NCBI RefSeq assembly: GCF_011759375.1
Contig: NZ_JAARML010000003.1
Location: 434,001 to 498,000, forward strand
DNA length: 64,000 nucleotides
Reading direction: 5' to 3'
Origin: Paraflavitalea devenefica
GTDB lineage: Bacteria > Bacteroidota > Bacteroidia > Chitinophagales > Chitinophagaceae
This document shows, piece by piece, positions 7,978-18,500 of the stretch. Below the pieces are notes generated by a model. That model worked only from the letters and a program-made list of their open reading frames with translations, ran no database searches and was not told where the DNA came from. Numbering within the stretch: the stretch's first letter is position 1; every line of letters starts with the position of its first letter. The translations under genes were made by a program, and so were the position numbers.

Positions 7978-9978
7978 ATGAAAAAATTATTCTTTACTGC
8001 CAGATCAGTCCCCAGGTGGGTTGTATTGATGGTGGACATAGTCATCAGCGGCGCCTCTTTCTCACTGTCTTACTTTATTGTTAAGCAATTCGAATTCCCC
8101 ATCATACTGCGCGGGCATTTCTTTATCTACACAGGCGTGTATTGCATCATGACCCTGTTGATCTTTTATGGTATGCGTATCCATACAGGCATCATCCGGT
8201 ATTCCAACATCCATGATATGATGCGCATATTCCTGGCGGTGCTGCTGGTAAGCCTCCTGTACCCGGTAGCTATTGAGTTTTTTGTGGCCAGGCGGTACAA
8301 CATACGTTCTTTGAACATAGCCGGCGTACTCATCGTCAACTTCTTCATCGCCTCTTCCCTGCTCATCCTGTTGCGTACGGTGGTGAGAGGTTTCTATTAC
8401 TATGTGAAAAGAATATCCAATACGCACAGGGAAAATGTGCTGGTCTATGGAACGGATACAGAAGCTATCCTTATTAAGCAGGCCATAGAATCCAGTCCCA
8501 CCAATAAATTTGTAATAGCAGGCTTTATCGATACCAATCCCGACCGTATTAACTCTTATATTCAGCAGGTAAAGATCTTCCATATCCGGGCACTGGGTCT
8601 CCTGAAAATCAAAAAGAACGTGGATAAGCTCATCCTGATGAACAATCAACTGACCAGCCAGGATAAAAAAGCCGTTATTGAAAGATGCCTGCAGGTGGGA
8701 ATCAAAGTGCTCACCGTGCCGCCTGCCGATCAATGGGTGTATGGCAGGCTAAGCATACGGCAGATCCAGGAACTGAGCATTGAAGACCTGCTGCAACGTG
8801 AGCCCATTGTCATCAATGACCAGAACATAAGCAGTGACCTGTGTGGCAAACGTATCCTGATCACAGGAGCTGCCGGTTCTATCGGGGCCGAGATTGTGCA
8901 CCAGGTATTGTCTTATCAGCCGCATACAGTCATCCTTTGTGACCAGGCCGAATCGGACCTGCATGAAATGCAACTGGAAGTGGAAGGGAAATATCCTGAT
9001 GTCAACATCAAAATATTTATTGCCAGCATCAGGGACCGCAACCGCATGGAGATCCCTTTCCGGGAATACCATCCCGATATCGTATTCCATGCAGCGGCTT
9101 ATAAACATGTGCCCATGATGGAAAAACATCCGGCAGAAGCTATCCTGACCAATGTGATGGGCACCAAGATCGTGGCCGACCTGGCCGTCTTCTTCAACGT
9201 GCATAAATTTGTGATGATCTCTACCGATAAGGCCGTGAACCCTTCCAACGTAATGGGCACCTCCAAACGTATTGCTGAAATGTATGTGCAATCGCTCAGC
9301 AACATGGTACAGAATAAATCGGCCGATGATATCGTTCACATTCATAACTCCTGGAGCCGGCAATTCGTTTTTAATGCCATGCACTCCCAAACAAAATTCA
9401 TCACCACCCGCTTTGGTAATGTGCTCGGGTCGAACGGCTCTGTCATTCCCCGGTTCCATGCGCAGATTGAAGCAGGCGGACCGGTCACTGTTACCCACCC
9501 CATGATCACCCGCTTTTTCATGACCATTCCCGAAGCAGTACAATTGGTGCTGGAAGCGGCTACCATGGGCAAAGGGTCAGAGATCTTTGTATTTGACATG
9601 GGGCGGCCGGTTAAAATTGTTGACCTGGCAAAGAAAATGATCCGGCTGGCCGGTCTGGTGCCGGAGGAAGATATAAAGATCGTATATACAGGTTTGAGGC
9701 CCGGCGAAAAACTCTACGAAGAATTACTCAACAGGGAAGAAAAAACATTGCCTACCCATCACGATAAAATAAAAATTGCGCGGGTAGTACCCTGTTGTGA
9801 TGAGGCGGTGATAGAAATAGAAGAACTTATCAGCATCAGCAGGCATGGAGATGATTATGCGCTCGTGAAAAAGATGAAAGAGCTGGTGCCGGAATTTATG
9901 AGCAACAACTCCGAATTTGAAGAACTGGACCATATACCATTAAAAAGAGGCTACATACGACGGGAAGCCGCTTATTAA
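7978..9978 (+). CDS. Membrane-bound nucleotide-sugar 4,6-dehydratase (PglF/WbpM/CapD family)
   Basis: The 666-residue protein has four N-terminal membrane helices (about 14-137), a CoA-binding-like Rossmann domain (about 150-270), and a C-terminal extended-SDR domain. The NAD site is TGAAGSIG (296-303). The active site shows STDK (415-418) and M426-GTS-K430, where Met replaces the usual SDR Tyr, a hallmark of the PglF/FlaA1 group. It makes the 4-keto-6-deoxy UDP-HexNAc used by the preceding aminotransferase. It is the last gene of the glycan operon visible here; the next gene, for a secreted protein, follows after 53 bp. Confidence 0.93.
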   Translation: MKKLFFTARSVPRWVVLMVDIVISGASFSLSYFIVKQFEFPIILRGHFFIYTGVYCIMTLLIFYGMRIHTGIIRYSNIHDMMRIFLAVLLVSLLYPVAIEFFVARRYNIRSLNIAGVLIVNFFIASSLLILLRTVVRGFYYYVKRISNTHRENVLVYGTDTEAILIKQAIESSPTNKFVIAGFIDTNPDRINSYIQQVKIFHIRALGLLKIKKNVDKLILMNNQLTSQDKKAVIERCLQVGIKVLTVPPADQWVYGRLSIRQIQELSIEDLLQREPIVINDQNISSDLCGKRILITGAAGSIGAEIVHQVLSYQPHTVILCDQAESDLHEMQLEVEGKYPDVNIKIFIASIRDRNRMEIPFREYHPDIVFHAAAYKHVPMMEKHPAEAILTNVMGTKIVADLAVFFNVHKFVMISTDKAVNPSNVMGTSKRIAEMYVQSLSNMVQNKSADDIVHIHNSWSRQFVFNAMHSQTKFITTRFGNVLGSNGSVIPRFHAQIEAGGPVTVTHPMITRFFMTIPEAVQLVLEAATMGKGSEIFVFDMGRPVKIVDLAKKMIRLAGLVPEEDIKIVYTGLRPGEKLYEELLNREEKTLPTHHDKIKIARVVPCCDEAVIEIEELISISRHGDDYALVKKMKELVPEFMSNNSEFEELDHIPLKRGYIRREAAY

Positions 9979-10031
9979 TGGTTGAAATGCATTCAAAATC
10001 ATTATACTGATGTCAAGCCAATAACCATATC

Positions 10032-12461
10032 ATGAAAGCGTGCCTGCTTTTTTTGATCATGAAGATGTGTGTCATTCAGGCGGCCTATGCACAGCAGGAA
10101 ATTAACAACTGGTTTTTTGGATACAATGGCGGATTGAACTTTAGCAGCGGCGCTCCGGTAGCAACACCCGGTAGCTTACGGAGCTGGGAAGGATGCTCGT
10201 CAATTAGTGACAGGAATGGCAACCTGCTGTTCTATACAGATGGTATTGCCGTATGGGATAAGCTGCACCAGGTAATGCCCAATGGTGCTAACCTCTCAGG
10301 AGATACCCTTTGCACACAATCGGCGCTCATTACCGGTTATCCGGGCAATGATTCCCTCTTCTATATCTTTACGGTAGCGAAAGAGACCGAACCGAAAGGA
10401 CTTCAGTACACGCTTGTTAACAGGAAGCTCAACGGTGGGCTGGGCGATGTGGTGGTAGCACAAAAGAATATACCGCTGCTCACCCCGGTATGTGAAAAAG
10501 TCACTGCCGTAAAGCACGGCAACGCCAATGATATATGGGTCATCACACATAAGTTCGGCACCAATGAGTTTTATGTATATGAAATCAATTGTGCGGGCCT
10601 CAATACCACACCCCGCATCATGGCTGTTGGTAATATGGCCGATAGGATAACCAACTCCATCGGTTACCTCAAAGCATCGCCCGATGGTACTACACTGGCC
10701 ATGGCCGGCTTTACTTCTGTAGTAGAAGTATTCGACTTTGATATATTAACGGGCGCCATTACCAACCCGCGTATCATTGTGGCCAATCCCAACAACATCA
10801 CCGGTCCTTATGGTATTGAATTTTCCGGCAACTCAAAACTCTTGTACGTAAGTGAATCCTACAACAACAATGCTTCCGGCGCCTTCTTTATTTTCCAGTA
10901 TAAAATTGATACGCCGGACATCGTTGATTCCCGGACAGCCGTTGATTCGGGATATGCCAATGCTGCCGGAGCGCTGCAACTGGGCCCCGATGGCAAGATC
11001 TACATTGCTTATGACCAGCAGCCTTTCCTGGGCGCTATTACCAATCCTGATATAGAGGGCCTGGGATGTGGCCATGTCAGGCAATATGTGGGCCTGTCGC
11101 CCGGAACGATCAGCGGTGTTGGATTACCCACTTCAGTAGCAGGATACAAACGGACTTTATTAAGTGAGGATACGACGCTTTGTGAAGGGGGAAGGGTGGT
11201 TGCCAGGGTGCGTTTACCTGGCACCACCTTTCTATGGCAGGATGGATCAACCAGGGATTCCCTGGTCATCACAGCGCCTGGTACCTATTGGGTGGAAATT
11301 AACCACAACAACTGCATTTACCGGGATACCCTGCAGGTCATCTGGGGTCCAAAACCAGTGATCAACCTGGGGAAAGACACTGCCCTCTGCGCCAATAATT
11401 ATCCCTTGTGGCTGCAGCAAACCATTCCCGGTGCCACCTACCTGTGGCAGGATAGTTCCGTCAATAACAATTACCTCGTCACCGGCCAGGGCACTTACTG
11501 GCTGGAAGCCGCACTCAATGACTGTTTGGCCAGGGATTCGATACGGGTAACCACCAGGCCCGTTACCACTTTCAATTTGGGCAACGATACATCAATATGT
11601 GAGCAGCAGCAGTTACCGCTTGGCATTGCCGGCGGCTTTGCGGCTTATACCTGGAGTAATGGCAGCCAGTCGGATAACATCATCGTTACAGATAGCGGCT
11701 TGTATTGGTGTGAAGGGGTTAACCCGGCAGGATGTCCCTGGCGCGATAGCATCCGGGTGGCCATACGGCCACTGCCTGTATTTTCTTTGGGCAACGATTC
11801 CATACTATGCGAGGGAAATACCTTGCTATTGGATGTCAGTAATGCAGGCGACCAATACCTGTGGCAGAATGGTTCCACACAACCCCGGTACCGCATAAAT
11901 AACAGTGGTATGTATCATGTAACAGTGAGCAAGGCTGGCTGCAGCCGGTCCGACACCATTTCAATAAGCTATAAAATAACGCCAAGACCCGACCTGGGGC
12001 CTGATAAAGAAATGTGCCCGGGGCAGGTATTGGTGCTTGATCCCGGCATTAGCGGCATTCCCTATACCTGGCAAAACGGAAGTACCCAACCTTCTTTTAC
12101 AGTAACAGAACCTGGTGTTTATTCGGTATCAATAACCAGTGAATGCGGCATTATACGTGATGAAGTCGTCATCAGGAAAGGTTCCTGTCGCCTCGCTATT
12201 CCCAATGCATTCACACCGGACAAAACCAGCAACAATACCTTCCGCGTACTCAATGCTGCAGGGCTCAAAACCTTCAGCCTGCAGGTATTCAACCGGTGGG
12301 GACAATTACTATTTCAAACCACCGATCCATCCAAAGGATGGAATGGTTACCTGGGCAGTGCACAGCAACCTGCCGGTACCTATATATATATGGTATCCTA
12401 CCTCGATGAAGCGTCAGGCAAAAAAATATTGCATAAAGGACTCTTTATACTTATTCGCTGA
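10032..12461 (+). CDS. Secreted propeller/Ig-repeat protein with type B T9SS sorting domain
   Basis: The 809-residue product starts with a Sec signal peptide ending at AYAQ (about residue 21). Residues 25-370 look like a beta-propeller that opens with NNWFFGYNGGLNF. Then come about five Ig/PKD-like modules of roughly 80 residues, each starting with LGNDT or LGPDK and holding two cysteines around a WQ(N/D)GS turn. The last 85 residues (AFTPDKTSNNTF, FNRWGQLLFQT, PAGTYIYMV) form the gliding-motility CHU_C-type sorting domain. It should be exported and anchored at the cell surface, perhaps as an adhesin. The next gene starts 18 bp downstream. Confidence 0.85.
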   Translation: MKACLLFLIMKMCVIQAAYAQQEINNWFFGYNGGLNFSSGAPVATPGSLRSWEGCSSISDRNGNLLFYTDGIAVWDKLHQVMPNGANLSGDTLCTQSALITGYPGNDSLFYIFTVAKETEPKGLQYTLVNRKLNGGLGDVVVAQKNIPLLTPVCEKVTAVKHGNANDIWVITHKFGTNEFYVYEINCAGLNTTPRIMAVGNMADRITNSIGYLKASPDGTTLAMAGFTSVVEVFDFDILTGAITNPRIIVANPNNITGPYGIEFSGNSKLLYVSESYNNNASGAFFIFQYKIDTPDIVDSRTAVDSGYANAAGALQLGPDGKIYIAYDQQPFLGAITNPDIEGLGCGHVRQYVGLSPGTISGVGLPTSVAGYKRTLLSEDTTLCEGGRVVARVRLPGTTFLWQDGSTRDSLVITAPGTYWVEINHNNCIYRDTLQVIWGPKPVINLGKDTALCANNYPLWLQQTIPGATYLWQDSSVNNNYLVTGQGTYWLEAALNDCLARDSIRVTTRPVTTFNLGNDTSICEQQQLPLGIAGGFAAYTWSNGSQSDNIIVTDSGLYWCEGVNPAGCPWRDSIRVAIRPLPVFSLGNDSILCEGNTLLLDVSNAGDQYLWQNGSTQPRYRINNSGMYHVTVSKAGCSRSDTISISYKITPRPDLGPDKEMCPGQVLVLDPGISGIPYTWQNGSTQPSFTVTEPGVYSVSITSECGIIRDEVVIRKGSCRLAIPNAFTPDKTSNNTFRVLNAAGLKTFSLQVFNRWGQLLFQTTDPSKGWNGYLGSAQQPAGTYIYMVSYLDEASGKKILHKGLFILIR

Positions 12462-12479
12462 GTTCATTAACCGTGTATT

Positions 12480-15053
12480 ATGAACAGAAGAAACTTTCTC
12501 CGGAACATTTTACTAACAATTGTTTGCCTCTTCCTCATACCAGGCGTAGGCGCGCGGAAAAGAAAGCTGCGGCGCTTTGCCATGGGTTGTTCACCCACCG
12601 GAGCCGATAGCGTTACAGGCATCACCGGCACTGTCAGCAGTGTACAATCAGGCAAATGGTCCGACCCCGCTACCTGGGGAGGAAAAATACCGGGCAATGC
12701 AGATACGCCGGTTATTACTACAGGACATACCATAATATATGATATAGCACAAGACACGGTAGCTGGGATCAATATCAGCAGTGGTGCAGTGCTTTTGTTC
12801 GACGATAGGATGTCTGCTACCTTACAAACCACGGCCAATGTAGTAGTGGAAGGGAAATTAGTAATGCGTCCTGCTGCAGCGGCTGTTATTCAAACATTGC
12901 GCTTTACAAGCATTAATGAAAATAAATTTGTAGGTGGTGGTATGAATGTATTGGCCACCGATGTGGGCTTATGGGTCATGGGCGCGGGTCAACTGGACCT
13001 GGCAGGTACTTCCAAAACATCGTGGACAAGAGCCACTGGTCCTATCAATGCCGGTGCTGCAACAGTTCCGGTAGAGAGCGCTATTGGCTGGCGTGTGGGC
13101 GATGAGATCAGCATTACACCTACTGAGCCGCCCACGGTGGGTATTGCTTTCACAACAGGCTTCGAGGAAAGAACAATTAAAAGCATATCCGGTACTTCCA
13201 TCACCCTCAGCAGCGGCGCCGGCCGGCCGCATCCAATGGTCAACAACCTGTGGACGGCAGAGGTCATGAACCTCACCCGCAATGTAAGGATTGAAGGCAC
13301 AGAGAAGGGAAGAGCGCATATCTTCATCCGCTCTTCCAGTCCGCAAACCATTGTGTATACAGCCATCCGGTACATGGGGCCGCGCAAAGACAGGGGGGGG
13401 TCCAATGCTACCGAACTGGTGGCAGGCAGGTATGGTATGCACTTTCACTATTCACTCGATGGCAGCCGCGGCTCGCTGGTGGAAGGCAATGTGATCAGGG
13501 ATACCGGTAACCATAGTTACGTACCGCACGTATCAAACGGCATCAAATTCGTAGACAACATAGCCTATAATATATTAGAGACCGCCTTCTGGTGGGACCC
13601 CGGCGAGCCTACCCATGATGTGATCTATGATCATAACATAGTGGCCATTTGCGGGTTTGTCCGTGACTCCCTCAACATGAATGCAGAGAATGCACCCACT
13701 TTTTCTTCCAGCGGCTTTGGCCTCAATAGCGGCGATAGCAACATTTGCAGGAACAATGTTGTGGTGGCCGGCGGTGAGGGCGATTATGCCGATGGTGGCG
13801 CCTACAACTGGGAAGCGGTCATCAATGAAGGTATATGGACCTTCACAGGCAATATGGCGCACAACAATGGCAATGGCCTGCGGGTATGGCAAAATTCCAC
13901 CCGTAACCATGTAGTGGAAGACTTCATTGCTTATTATAATGGTGTAGGCATCTTTCATGGGGCGTATGCCAACAGCTATACCTACAATGGTGGTATATTA
14001 TATGGTAATGCCCTCTACATAAAAGCAGCCTCCTCCAACTCCAACCGGGTACGGGTAGAGAACATGACCATTGATGGCGCAGGCATTATTGCTCATGGCA
14101 TTGAAGTGATCCATAGTCCTTTGCCCGGCGATCGTCCTGTATTCATCCGCAACGTCACCATCCGGGGATGTAAAGTGGCTGCTATTGTAGATTCGGCTGC
14201 ACCTGAAGTACACTCCACCGATCTTATTCAATGCACCATGGAAGGCGCCATTATTTTACATAGAGATGCAGCAGCAGGAGAGACCATACGGGTACAACCC
14301 CGGGAAGGACAAGCCTACAAGCTCACCAAATCCGGAACAACCAACATTACACCTTTTGCAGCTACGATCTGGGGCGCCGGCAAGGGGCTGAAAGGCGAAT
14401 ACTTCAACAGCAGCAATTTTACCAATCCTGCCATGACGCGCATTGATTCTAATATCAGCTTTACAGAATGGAGTGCTGGCGTGCATTATACCATCACCGG
14501 CAATACCTATTCAGTGCGGTGGACAGGCCTGATCGAAGCGCAGTTCTCCGAAACCCACACCTTCTACCTCGGCTCCGGTGGAGGGCACCGCTTGTGGATT
14601 GGTAATAAGCTCATATTAGATAGCTGGACAGAGCACTATCCCGATGTATACCGCGCTGCACCGGTAACATTGGTAGCAGGAGAAAAATATGCGGTCAGGC
14701 TCGAATACTTTAATACGACAGGAGGCACTGGTATGGGATTACTGTGGAGCAGCCCCAGCCTGCCCCTGGAATATGTGCCCCAAAGCCAGTTGTATGCGGA
14801 GGCCATCACATCTCCCACACCACTGCCACCCGTGCAGGAAACAATAGTAGTGGGCCGCATTGTACAGAATTATATAGAAATACAAAGCCCGGATAATTCA
14901 TTTTATCAACTCTATGATCCACTTGGTCGCCTCTTGAAACGTGGCGCACTCATACAGGGCACCAATTACATTTACGTCTCTCACTTTAGCAAGGGAGCTT
15001 TATTCCTGAAACTAAACGGTATCAGGAAAGCCTACAAGCTCATCAAAATGTAA
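12480..15053 (+). CDS. Secreted G8/beta-helix/PA14 protein with Tat-like leader and T9SS tail
   Basis: The 857-residue product begins MNRRNFLRN, a twin-arginine-like motif, followed by a hydrophobic stretch ending at GVGA. A G8 domain follows (about 49-165, GTVSSVQSGKWSDPATWGG), then a right-handed beta-helix (about 240-620, many Asn/Gly turns, HFHYSLDGSRG), a PA14 carbohydrate-binding domain (about 635-785, GLKGEYFN) and a short type A-like sorting tail ending AYKLIKM. It is closely similar to the next gene over the first 780 residues, so the pair is a tandem duplication. It probably acts on polysaccharide at the surface; no catalytic site could be assigned. Confidence 0.85.
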   Translation: MNRRNFLRNILLTIVCLFLIPGVGARKRKLRRFAMGCSPTGADSVTGITGTVSSVQSGKWSDPATWGGKIPGNADTPVITTGHTIIYDIAQDTVAGINISSGAVLLFDDRMSATLQTTANVVVEGKLVMRPAAAAVIQTLRFTSINENKFVGGGMNVLATDVGLWVMGAGQLDLAGTSKTSWTRATGPINAGAATVPVESAIGWRVGDEISITPTEPPTVGIAFTTGFEERTIKSISGTSITLSSGAGRPHPMVNNLWTAEVMNLTRNVRIEGTEKGRAHIFIRSSSPQTIVYTAIRYMGPRKDRGGSNATELVAGRYGMHFHYSLDGSRGSLVEGNVIRDTGNHSYVPHVSNGIKFVDNIAYNILETAFWWDPGEPTHDVIYDHNIVAICGFVRDSLNMNAENAPTFSSSGFGLNSGDSNICRNNVVVAGGEGDYADGGAYNWEAVINEGIWTFTGNMAHNNGNGLRVWQNSTRNHVVEDFIAYYNGVGIFHGAYANSYTYNGGILYGNALYIKAASSNSNRVRVENMTIDGAGIIAHGIEVIHSPLPGDRPVFIRNVTIRGCKVAAIVDSAAPEVHSTDLIQCTMEGAIILHRDAAAGETIRVQPREGQAYKLTKSGTTNITPFAATIWGAGKGLKGEYFNSSNFTNPAMTRIDSNISFTEWSAGVHYTITGNTYSVRWTGLIEAQFSETHTFYLGSGGGHRLWIGNKLILDSWTEHYPDVYRAAPVTLVAGEKYAVRLEYFNTTGGTGMGLLWSSPSLPLEYVPQSQLYAEAITSPTPLPPVQETIVVGRIVQNYIEIQSPDNSFYQLYDPLGRLLKRGALIQGTNYIYVSHFSKGALFLKLNGIRKAYKLIKM

Positions 15054-15510
15054 TCCCCCCTCTTGTCATTTTAATGTATTGCCGGTTCTTCCCTTCTCAT
15101 TTCTTTACATTTCCTTCTCATTCTATTTCCCTACTCTGGCGCAAGTATGCAGCTCAGCCATGTGCCTGGCGTACTTGTGTCCAACCCGCCCTGGTTCGTG
15201 TCCTCACGAACCAGTAACGTCTTTCTCTTCTCTTGTCATCTGCTATCGAAGCAAACGCACGCCCATCTTCACTTTCCATCTCTTACATTTCTTCTCTTTC
15301 TATTCCATCCAGGCAAACGTTCATTCGTTATTCAATTGTTATTACTCGCCATCAAAAGCTTGATGCGCGTCAATTTTACACATATTGTGCATGTGAATAA
15401 AATCCTTTACAGATAGTGATTCTTCTAAAAGTTGGCATTTCAGGCACCATACTTGTGTCAATCTAGCCACTGATTTCTTAAGAGAAAAACCTAATAAATT
15501 AATCACCTTT
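15054..15510 (+). repeat. 457-bp gene-free stretch: pyrimidine-rich DNA with dispersed repeat
   Basis: No gene is credible here. The + strand is rich in C and T, with CCTTCTCATT twice (near 15092 and 15113). It carries TGGCGCAAGTATGCAGC (about 15137), which returns at about 30938, a perfect 10-bp stem with a 4-nt loop at 15191-15214 (CTGGTTCGTG/CACGAACCAG), and the core TCGAAGCAAACG at 15246-15257. The last 100 bp are AT-rich and probably hold the promoter of the second G8 gene. It is a second copy of the REP-like element seen at 3273-3390 and 30937-31050. Confidence 0.65.
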
Positions 15511-18500
15511 ATGAAAAACACCAGAAGACGCTTTCTGCAAAGCGTATCTCTGACTGCCACCGGTATGGTTCTACTTCCCCCTCCGGTTGGCGCTAACAAA
15601 AAAAGTACCCGTCGTTCTTCTACTATTGCTTGTGCTCCCCAAAAAATGTTCGCGCTTACAGGTACAGTGAGCAGTGTACAATCAGGTAAATGGTCCGACC
15701 CTGCAACATGGGGAGGCAAGGTGCCTGCTGCCACTGATACACCACTCATTGCTGCCGGACATACAGTTATATATGATGTGACGCAAGTTACGGTGGCAGG
15801 GATTAACATCAACAGCGGCGGTGTACTTTCATTCGATCCTGCACAATCCACTACCTTACAAACAACGGCCAATGTGGTGGTACAGGGAAAGTTAGAGATG
15901 CGTCCTGCTACGGCTGCAGTGATTCAAACACTGCGTTTTACAGGCATTGATGAAACTAAATTTATAGGTGGCGGTATGGATGTACTGGCTACCGATGTGG
16001 GCCTATGGGTCATGGGCGCCGGTAAGCTGGACCTTGCAGGCACTGCTAAAACGTCCTGGACAAGGGTTTCAGGTGCCGTGGCTGCTGGTGCAACCACAGT
16101 CGCAGTAGAAGGGGCAGCAGGCTGGCAGGTGGGCGATGAGATCAGCATTACGCCTACCGAACCTCCTACAGTGGGTGCTGCTTTCTCCACAGGTTTTGAG
16201 GAAAGAACGATCAAAAGTGTATCCGGAAATTCCATTACCCTCAGCAGTGGCGCCAGCCGTTCACATCCCGTAGTGAATAACCAGTGGGCTGCAGAAGTGA
16301 TGAACCTTACTCGCAATGTAAGGATTGAAGGAACATCTACTGGCAAAGGGCATATATACATCCGGTCCACACAAACGCAGTCCATTAAATATGTTGCCAT
16401 CCGGTATATGGGTCCCCGCAAAGATAGGGGAGGTTCCACCGCTACGGAGTTGGTGGCAGGCAGGTATGGTATGCACTTCCATCACTCCATGGATGGTAGC
16501 CGGGGTTCTGTCATAGAAGGTAATGTGGTCAGGGATACCGGCAACCACAGCTATGTGCCACACGTGTCGCACGGCATCAAATTCATAGATAACGTAGCGT
16601 ATAATGTAATGGAGACTGCCTTCTGGTGGGATCCGGGCGATCCTACGCATGATGTGATCTATGACCATAATATTGTGGCCATCTGTAAATACCTGGGCGG
16701 TTCATTAAACATGAATGCAGAAGACGCGCCTACTTTTTCATCCAGTGGTTTTGGCCTCAATACCGGCGATGGTAATATTGCCAGGAACAATGTAGTGGTA
16801 GCCGGGGGTGAAGGTGATCATGCCGATGGAGGTGCCTATAACTGGGAGGCCGTGATCAATGAAGGCGTATGGATCTTTACTAATAACATGGCCCACAATT
16901 GCGGTTGTGGCCTGCGGGTATGGCAAAACTCTACCCGGAACCACGTCATAGATGATTTTATTGCCTATCATAACAATTGGGGAATGTTCCATGGTGCCTA
17001 TGCCAATAGCTATACCTACAATGGAGGATACTTTTATGGTAATGGTATAGAGGTCAAAGCAGCCTCTGCCAATACCAACCGCGTAAGATTGGAAAACATT
17101 ACCATTGATGGCGCTGGTATCATTGATTATGGTATCCAGGTTATCCATAGCCCCTTGCCTGGTGACCGTCCTGTATTCATGCGCAACCTCACCATCAAGG
17201 GATGTAAGGTAGCCGCTATCCTCGATTCCGCGGCGCCGGAAGTGCATTCTACCGATCTCATTCAGTGTACCGTCACCGGGGCCATCTCACTGCACAAAGA
17301 TGCAGCAGCAGGGGAAACCATCCGGGTACAGCCCAAATCCGGACAGTCTTACCAGATCACCCAGTCAGGAACAAGTAATATAGCTGCCTTCGCTCCTACG
17401 ATATGGGGCACGGGCAAAGGATTAAAAGGGGAATACTTCAACAGTGCCAGCTTCACCAACGCGGCCATGACGCGTATTGACTCCAATGTGAGCTTTACCG
17501 AATGGAGCGCCGGCGTGCATTATGCCATTACAGGCAGCACCTATTCTGTAAGGTGGACAGGAAAAATAATGCCCCAGTATTCAGAAGCATATACCTTTTA
17601 CCTCGGTTCCGGTGGTGGTCACCGGCTTTGGATAGATGGCAAACTGATACTGGATAGCTGGGTGGAGCATTACCCGGATTCTTTCAAATCCATTCCCATC
17701 ACACTCGTGGCAGGACAACTTTATGATATTAAACTGGAGTATTTTAACACGAGTGGCGGTACAGGTATGGGTTTACTGTGGACCAGTCCCAGCCTGGCAC
17801 TGGAATATGTACCACAAAGCCAGTTATACAGTGATGCGGTAGTTGCCCCTGCCAACCAGGTGCCCATTGCCAATGCAGGAGCGGATATTGTGCTCACCCT
17901 GCCAACCAACAGCACTACGCTCAATGGTTCGGCTTCCAAAGATCCCGATGGCAGCATTACTGCCTATGCCTGGTCAAAACTGAGTGGCCCCACACAATTC
18001 ACCATTGCCAGCCCGGCAGCAGTTACTACTGCCTTGACCAACCTGGTGGCAGGAACCTATGTGTTCCGGTTAAAAGTGACCGATAACAAAGGCGCTACCC
18101 ATGAAGATGATGTTACTGTAACCGTGAATGCAACGGCCAACCAAACGCCGGTAGCCAATGCAGGAACTGATATTGTGCTCACCCTGCCTGCCAACAGCAC
18201 TACGCTCAATGGTTCGGCTTCCAAAGACCCGGATGGTAGCATTGCATCCTATGCCTGGTCAAAAGTGAGCGGCCCCACACAGTTTACCATTTCCAATCCC
18301 GCCGCTGCTACTACTGCCTTGACCAACCTGGCGGCAGGGGCGTATATATTCCGGCTGAAAGTAACAGACGATAAAGGCGCTATCCATGAAGATGATGTTA
18401 CTGTAACAGTCAATGCGGCAGCTAATCAATCGCCGGTGGCCAATGCAGGAACAGATATTACGCTTACCCTGCCGGTCAACAGTACTACGCTCAATGGTTC

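Noticed and set aside
8749..9543. 264-codon minus-strand frame opposite the 4,6-dehydratase
   Set aside because: Antisense to a well-conserved coding region; rich in His and Asp by complement of common codons.
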